Shown here in pieces: positions 8,515-12,489 of a DNA stretch of 12,489 nucleotides (position 1 is its first letter; each line of letters begins with the position of its first letter). Position numbers and translations under genes: made by a program. The notes under the pieces were generated by a model, which ran no database searches, had not been told where the DNA came from, and was given only the letters and a program-made list of their open reading frames with translations. Origin of the DNA: DASRDU01 sp035560235 (GTDB taxonomy: Bacteria > Acidobacteriota > Blastocatellia > RBC074); the NCBI GenBank assembly GCA_035560235.1, contig DATMAG010000021.1:1-12489 (forward strand). The letters are read 5' to 3'.

Positions 8515-9888
8515 ATGCCCCTTCATTCAATCATCATCGGCGCAGGCATTTCGGGACTGGTCACGGCTTATCAGTTGAAAAAGCAGGGCCGCGAAGTGCT
8601 GCTGATTGAAAGCAGCGAGCGCGCGGGCGGCGTGATTCGCAGCCGCGATGCTGACGGCTTTCTGCTGGAAAGCGGGCCGAACAGCGTGCGCGGCACGCAC
8701 GAATTCATTGATCTGGTCGAAGACCTGAACCTGATGAATGAACTGGTCGCGGCTGACGCGAAGGCTCCGGCTTATGTTTATTTCGGCGGCGAACTGCACG
8801 CGGTTCCGATGAGTCCGCCTGCGCTCGTCAAAACAAAGCTGCTTTCAACCGGCGCAAAGCTGCGCCTGCTGCGCGAACCGTTCACAAAAGCGCGGCGTGA
8901 GAGCGGCGAGGAAAGCATCGCTTCGTTTGTGCGGCGACGCCTGGGGCCGCAGATACTTGATCGTCTGGTTGCGCCGTTTCTGTCGGGAGTTTATGCCGGT
9001 GATGCTGAACGTTTGAGCGTGCAGGCGGTGATGGGCAGGCTGGCTGAATTTGAAACCGAAGCCGGAAGCATTGTGCGCGGCGGGTTGCGGGCAGCGCGAG
9101 CGGCGCGCCACAAGGCCGCTCCGCCAAAGCGTTCATTGCGGGCTTATCGTCTGTGTTCGTTTCGTCGCGGCCTGCAAACGCTGACAGAGAAGCTGGCGCA
9201 GTCGCTCGGTGACAGCCTGCTCACCGAAACGCGCGTGACCGGCATCAGCCGCAGCGGCGATGCGCCATTTGAAGTGACGATTGAAAGAAGCGGCGAGCGC
9301 CGCACGGTGCAGGCTGCGAATCTGATTATGGCGGCTCCGGCAGATGCCGCAGCGCGGCTGCTTGGTGATTATGCGCCGGAAGTGGCCGCGCTGATTGCTG
9401 ACATTCCGTATACTTCGATTGTCTCGCTGCCGCTTGGTTATCGCCGCGAACAGATGGCGCGGCAGCCTGACGGGTTCGGCTTTCTCGCGCCGCGCAGCGA
9501 AGGCCTGCGTATGCTCGGCTCGGTCTGGAACTCATCGCTCTTTCCTGACCGCGCGCCCGAAGGCTGGGCGCTGCTGAACAATTTCATCGGCGGCGAAACC
9601 GACCGCGAAGCCGTCACGCTCAGCGATGATGAACTCATTCGCATCGTGCACAACGATCTGAAAAAAGTGCTGGGCATCACGGGCGAACCGCGCCGTTTGC
9701 CGATCACGCGCTGGCAGCGCGCCATTCCGCAATATGTCATCGGGCACGCCGCGCGCGTGGCCAGGGTCGAAGCCGCTTTGAAAAACCGGCGCGGCCTCTG
9801 GCTGACGGGCAATTACCTGCGCGGAATTGCAGTCGGTGACTGCATCAAAAATGCAATGCAGACGGCGGCTGAAGTGCAGCAGCAGTGA
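8515..9888 (+). CDS. hemY: Oxygen-dependent protoporphyrinogen/coproporphyrinogen oxidase (HemY type)
   Basis: This FAD enzyme oxidises porphyrinogen to porphyrin just before or after iron-chelation branching. It has 457 residues. The FAD-binding GAGISG is at 9-14, followed by the acidic end of the Rossmann fold at ESSERAGG (32-39) and SGPNSVRG (53-60), all typical of HemY. The C-terminal FAD signature LWLTGNYLRGIAVGDC is at about 428-443. No signal peptide is present; family members associate peripherally with the membrane. It follows hemH closely, as in the hemEHY order of Bacillus, though here hemE is separated from the pair. Whether the substrate is protoporphyrinogen (PgoX) or coproporphyrinogen (CgoX) cannot be read from the sequence alone. 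Confidence 0.94.
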   Translation: MPLHSIIIGAGISGLVTAYQLKKQGREVLLIESSERAGGVIRSRDADGFLLESGPNSVRGTHEFIDLVEDLNLMNELVAADAKAPAYVYFGGELHAVPMSPPALVKTKLLSTGAKLRLLREPFTKARRESGEESIASFVRRRLGPQILDRLVAPFLSGVYAGDAERLSVQAVMGRLAEFETEAGSIVRGGLRAARAARHKAAPPKRSLRAYRLCSFRRGLQTLTEKLAQSLGDSLLTETRVTGISRSGDAPFEVTIERSGERRTVQAANLIMAAPADAAARLLGDYAPEVAALIADIPYTSIVSLPLGYRREQMARQPDGFGFLAPRSEGLRMLGSVWNSSLFPDRAPEGWALLNNFIGGETDREAVTLSDDELIRIVHNDLKKVLGITGEPRRLPITRWQRAIPQYVIGHAARVARVEAALKNRRGLWLTGNYLRGIAVGDCIKNAMQTAAEVQQQ

Positions 9889-9924
9889 CGAATCGCTGGC
9901 GATTTATTTTCAAAGAGACTGAAG

Positions 9925-10494
9925 ATGAACAGGCAGATGCTTTCATCAGTAATCATTGCCGCGCTGCTGATGGCTGTCTGTGCCGAATTGAACGTGAACG
10001 GAGCAGAGCAGAACAAGGCTGACGGATTTCGCGTGCTGGTCAGAAAGCGCGAACGCAAACTGTATCTTTACGAAATCAGCGGCGGCAGAGAACGATTGCG
10101 CAAAACTTACCGGATTGTGCCTGGCAGCAATCCAATCGGGCACAAGAAACGTCAGGGCGACGGCGCAACGCCCGAAGGCGATTACTACATCACGCACCAT
10201 AATCCGAAAAGCAATTACTATCTCTCGCTCGGTCTGAGTTACCCGAACATTGCCGATGCTGACGAAGGATTGAAAAACGGTCTGATCACAAAGGCGCAGC
10301 ATCAGACCATCGTCAGCGCGATCAGAAACAATGCCAAGCCGCCGCAGAACACTGCGCTCGGCGGTGATATTTTCATTCACGGTGGCGGCACAAAAAGCGA
10401 CTGGACGCTGGGCTGCATAGCGCTTGAGAACGAAGACATCAAAGAACTCTTCGACCTGCTGCCGGTGAAAACAAAAGTGAGAATTGAACCCTGA
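9925..10494 (+). CDS. Secreted L,D-transpeptidase (YkuD domain)
   Basis: This 189-residue protein has an N-terminal hydrophobic segment (residues 7-20, SSVIIAALLMAVCA) that looks like a Sec signal, with possible cleavage after residue 20 or 27. The mature part is a YkuD domain: RKLYLYE near the start (44-50), GDGATPEGDYYI (78-89), and the active site from IHGGG (151-155) to LGCIAL (162-167) with catalytic Cys164 and His152. Such enzymes cross-link peptidoglycan or attach proteins to it outside the membrane. The usual SxGC is TLGC here. A stretch of about 45 residues between the PEGDYYI strand and the HGGG motif is typical of the short YafK/ErfK-like group. It follows hemY by 36 bases and may be co-transcribed. 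Confidence 0.9.
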   Translation: MNRQMLSSVIIAALLMAVCAELNVNGAEQNKADGFRVLVRKRERKLYLYEISGGRERLRKTYRIVPGSNPIGHKKRQGDGATPEGDYYITHHNPKSNYYLSLGLSYPNIADADEGLKNGLITKAQHQTIVSAIRNNAKPPQNTALGGDIFIHGGGTKSDWTLGCIALENEDIKELFDLLPVKTKVRIEP

Positions 10495-10620
10495 CCACGA
10501 CTGATTCCTGAATCCTGACGACTGATTCCTGATTAACTGAAAAATCAGTTTTACATTCATCAGGGATCGGCTGTCAGGATTCAGGAATCAGGTGCGATGG
10601 TCAGCAAATCAGAGTCAGCA
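10495..10620. repeat. Second heptamer-built inverted repeat between the LDT gene and larC
   Basis: A perfect 19-bp inverted repeat pairs 10501-10519 with 10573-10591 around a 53-base loop. The left side divides into 7-bp units CTGATTC, CTGAATC, CTGACGA, CTGATTC and CTGATTA (10501-10535). The 14-base segment at 10498-10511 recurs exactly at 10519-10532. Inside the loop a small hairpin of 6 bp (10535-10540 with 10545-10550) is followed by only two more T residues, too weak to call a terminator. The unit resembles the CTGACCA heptamers upstream of hemH. Confidence 0.8.
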
Positions 10621-11871
10621 ATGAAGACACTTTATCTTGACTGTTTTGCCGGAGCGAGCGGCGATATGTTCATCGGCGCGCTGCTTGATTGCGGGCTTGA
10701 TTTTGAACTGCTCAAACGCGAACTGGCGAAACTTGGTGTGAATGATTACGAACTGAGCCTGACGCGGGTTGATCAGAGCGGGATCTCAGCCGCAAAGTTT
10801 GATGTGCATCTGCACGGTGAAAGCCACTCGCACGAACACGCGCATTCACACGAACATCATCACGAGCATCATCACGAGCATCATCACAGTCATCGTCCGC
10901 TGAGTGAGATCAGGCGGCTGATTGCTGCTTCAGCATTGAGCGAGCAGGTGAAGGCGCGGGCGCAGGCGATCTTTGAGCGCATCGGCGAGGCTGAAGCGAA
11001 GATTCATGGCATTCCGGTTGAGCAGGTTTACTTTCACGAAGTCGGCGCGATTGATTCAATCGTGGACATCGTCGGCGCCTGCATCGGGCTTGAGGCGTTG
11101 CAGATTGAACGGATCATTTCATCGCCGCTGCACGTCGGTTCCGGCACATTCAACTGCGCGCACGGAACCTATCCGGTTCCCGGCCCGGCCACAACGGAAC
11201 TGCTCAAAGGCGTGCCGGTTTATGCGGGCGAAATCAAAGGCGAACTGGTGACGCCGACAGGCGCGGCGATCATTTCAACGCTGGCTGCCGGTTACGGGCC
11301 GCTGCCGCTGATGCGCGTTGAGAAGGCTGGTTACGGCGCAGGCACGCGCCAATATCCGCGCTTTCCGAATGTGCTGCGCGCCGTCATCGGTGAACTCGAA
11401 GCGGCTGATGAGACTCCGACAACCGTCACGGTGATTGAAGCGAACATTGACGACCTCAGCGCGCAGGTCTTCGGGCATCTGATGGAACTGGCGCTGGCGG
11501 CGGGCGCGCTCGACATTTTTTATACCCCGGTGCAGATGAAGAAGAATCGGCCAGGCGTGCTGCTGACGCTGCTGTGCGCGCCGCCGGACCGGATGAAGAT
11601 GACTGAGCTGATCTTTCGTGAAACAACGACGCTCGGCGTAAGGTGGCGCGATGAACGCCGCGAAATACTCCGGCGCGAACACGTCACGGTCGAAACCGCC
11701 TATGGTCAGATTCGCATCAAGCTTGGGCGCGCGAGTGACGGGCGCATCATCAGCAGCGCGCCGGAATTTGACGACTGCCGCGCTGCCGCAGAAATACATC
11801 ACGCCACCCTTCGTGAAGTGCAGATGGCCGCGCTGAATGCTTTTGTGAATAAGAATGCCGGACAAAACTGA
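10621..11871 (+). CDS. larC: Nickel-pincer cofactor biosynthesis protein LarC
   Basis: LarC is a CTP-dependent nickel insertase that completes the nickel-pincer nucleotide cofactor of lactate racemase and related enzymes. The 416-residue product begins MKTLYLDCFAGASGDM, the usual family start. An ATG at 10597 would add eight residues next to the repeat, so I prefer 10621. A histidine-rich loop has 17 His within residues 63-91, typical of nickel-handling LarC proteins. It is partly encoded by three 12-bp tandem units at 10849-10884. Other motifs are FHEVGAIDSIVDIVGA (about 137-152), PVPGPATTELLKG, KGELVTPTGAA and EANIDDLSAQ in the C-terminal half. It is one uninterrupted frame, not the frameshifted LarC1/LarC2 form of Lactobacillus plantarum. 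No larA, larB or larE is in the window. The stop shares one base with the next start. Confidence 0.93.
   Translation: MKTLYLDCFAGASGDMFIGALLDCGLDFELLKRELAKLGVNDYELSLTRVDQSGISAAKFDVHLHGESHSHEHAHSHEHHHEHHHEHHHSHRPLSEIRRLIAASALSEQVKARAQAIFERIGEAEAKIHGIPVEQVYFHEVGAIDSIVDIVGACIGLEALQIERIISSPLHVGSGTFNCAHGTYPVPGPATTELLKGVPVYAGEIKGELVTPTGAAIISTLAAGYGPLPLMRVEKAGYGAGTRQYPRFPNVLRAVIGELEAADETPTTVTVIEANIDDLSAQVFGHLMELALAAGALDIFYTPVQMKKNRPGVLLTLLCAPPDRMKMTELIFRETTTLGVRWRDERREILRREHVTVETAYGQIRIKLGRASDGRIISSAPEFDDCRAAAEIHHATLREVQMAALNAFVNKNAGQN
10849..10884 (+). repeat. Three tandem 12-bp units within the LarC His-rich loop
   Basis: Three units of the form CACGARCATCAT follow each other; the second and third are identical and the first differs by one base. 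They encode HEHH repeats. Length variation by slippage is possible here and would change the number of histidines without breaking the frame. Confidence 0.8.
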
Positions 11872-12383
11872 TGCTGATGAAATGGCTGGGTGAAAGACGG
11901 TGTTTGGAGTTCCGGCTTCAGCCGGGCTTTGCAATTGATTCAGGACAAAGCCCGGCTGAAGCCGGAACTCCAAACACCGTTTCTGCCGCGTGTGCGCTGG
12001 CGCGGCAGGTGCGCGAGAAGTATCCATTGCAGCGGGCAGACGAGATTGCGCGTGCGCTCGGAGTTGAAATCATCACTGATGAATGGAGCGTGGCGAACGG
12101 GCGCGTGGTTTACTTTGCTGAATGCAGGTTGCGACCTCCGCAGATCAGATTGAATCTGGCGGCCATCAGAATTGCAGCGCAGAACGCGCAGGCAGATTCA
12201 GCCATCGCGGCCTGGTTTTCTGAACGGCGAATTGCTGAAATCGTGACGGCGCATGAGCTTTATCACATCCTTGCACGGCAGGCGTCCTCTCAGGGAACAG
12301 AAGCGTCCGCGCATGCTTTTGCGCGTGAGCTTCTGCATCTGCCTTTCTCACCTCAACTCTGCGAAAGACTGCTGATGGCATGA
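11871..12383 (+). CDS. ImmA/IrrE-type zinc metallopeptidase with a palindromic insertion near its N-terminus
   Basis: The frame encodes 170 residues from ATG 11871 (168 from ATG 11877). HELYH at residues 128-132 and Glu144 in TEASAHAFA form a zinc-peptidase site of the ImmA/IrrE (DUF955-like) kind. Upstream, REKYPLQRADEIARALGVEIITDEW (48-72) is the typical N-terminal helical part. Residues 9-37 (CLEFRLQPGF ... SPAEAGTPNT) are encoded by a perfect palindromic repeat and do not look like part of the fold. Before it stand only MLMKWLGE. The start overlaps the larC stop and the end overlaps the next gene by ATGA, which favours 11871/11877; GTG 12009 after the repeat is an alternative. ImmA-like proteins often cleave regulators, but no partner repressor is adjacent, so the target is unknown. 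Confidence 0.75.
   Translation: MLMKWLGERRCLEFRLQPGFAIDSGQSPAEAGTPNTVSAACALARQVREKYPLQRADEIARALGVEIITDEWSVANGRVVYFAECRLRPPQIRLNLAAIRIAAQNAQADSAIAAWFSERRIAEIVTAHELYHILARQASSQGTEASAHAFARELLHLPFSPQLCERLLMA
11897..11980. repeat. 84-bp perfect palindromic element inside a coding region
   Basis: Arms of 35 bp at 11897-11931 and 11946-11980 are exact reverse complements around a 14-base loop. The arm contains GGAGTTCCGGCTTCAGCCGG, itself with a short internal palindrome. The length is 28 codons exactly, so it leaves the host frame open. On the opposite strand the same codon phase gives the same flanking peptides (CLEFRLQPGF and SPAEAGTPNT), so either orientation would encode nearly the same insert. 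No obvious target duplication is seen. Confidence 0.9.
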
Positions 12384-12489
12384 CAGGCGATTACTTTCTG
12401 GGCATTGATGGCGGGCAGAGTCATACGACGGCGCTGATTGCCGATGCTGACGGGCGCATTGTGGGATGCGGGCGCGGAGGCGAATCGAA
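12380..12489 (+). CDS. BadF/BcrA-type ATPase or N-acetylglucosamine-kinase-like protein (N-terminus only)
   Basis: Thirty-six codons are visible before the window ends. They read MTGDYFLGIDGGQSHTTALI followed by ADADGRIVGCGRGG. The motif LGIDGGQSHTTA is the phosphate-1 loop of the actin-like ATPase fold, and the pattern matches BadF/BadG/BcrA/BcrD-type ATPases, which include N-acetylglucosamine kinases. The start overlaps the metallopeptidase stop by four bases (ATGA), so it belongs to the same transcript. Sugar kinase and 2-hydroxyacyl dehydratase activator cannot be told apart from this fragment; the sugar-kinase reading seems more likely. Confidence 0.75.
   Translation, partial: MTGDYFLGIDGGQSHTTALIADADGRIVGCGRGGES

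Noticed and set aside
10535..10552. Intrinsic terminator after the L,D-transpeptidase gene
   Set aside because: The stem is only 6 bp and A/T-rich, and the T-run after it is two bases beyond the stem, too weak to support termination.
10801..10900. His-rich tandem repeats as a CRISPR-like or minisatellite locus
   Set aside because: The repeats are 12 bp, contiguous without spacers and in frame in larC, where a histidine-rich loop is expected.
11275..12027. Reverse-strand open frame of 250 codons spanning the larC end and the palindrome
   Set aside because: It is antisense to larC with all its conserved motifs. Its only striking part is the palindrome peptide, which appears because the repeat is self-complementary.

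Overview
The window is bacterial chromosomal DNA, moderately GC-rich and densely coded. Every confident gene is on the + strand. My best guess at the source is an acidobacterium, perhaps of the Blastocatellia type. This is inference from a YpdA/bacillithiol-reductase-like flavoprotein, a DUF5678-type small protein next to a retropepsin-like protease, LarC, and short palindromic or heptamer repeats. No rRNA, tRNA or marker protein here settles the taxonomy.

Layout. 1-332: a possible gene tail, a GC-rich imperfect palindrome and a sigma70-like promoter. 333-2937: an argG / cupin / YpdA-like flavoprotein operon with tight or overlapping junctions. 2989-4050: hemE. 4047-4873: a separately promoted two-gene unit, a DUF5678-like protein followed by a retropepsin-like aspartic protease whose 5' end looks frameshifted. 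4877-7432: two abutting M16 peptidase genes of identical length, one with the zinc site and the other with the R/Y substrate pair. 7433-7522: a hairpin built of 7-bp units. 7523-9888: hemH and hemY. 9925-10494: a secreted L,D-transpeptidase. 10495-10620: a second heptamer-built inverted repeat. 10621-11871: larC. 11871-12383: an ImmA/IrrE-type metallopeptidase gene with a perfect 84-bp palindromic element in its 5' coding region. 12380 to the end: the start of a BadF/BcrA-type or N-acetylglucosamine-kinase-like ATPase.

How the genes work together. hemE, hemH and hemY supply three late steps of haem synthesis: uroporphyrinogen decarboxylation, porphyrinogen oxidation and iron insertion. The protease genes split this cluster. 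The two M16 proteins probably form one heterodimeric peptidase. The DUF5678/retropepsin pair may be a small regulator-plus-protease module, but its function is unknown. LarC belongs to nickel-pincer cofactor synthesis; no other lar gene is visible.

The most unusual features are the repeats. There are three different palindromic structures, one of them read in frame as 28 codons of a metallopeptidase gene. The two heptamer spacers share a CT-led 7-bp unit. I found no CRISPR array, complete transposon or clear defence system.
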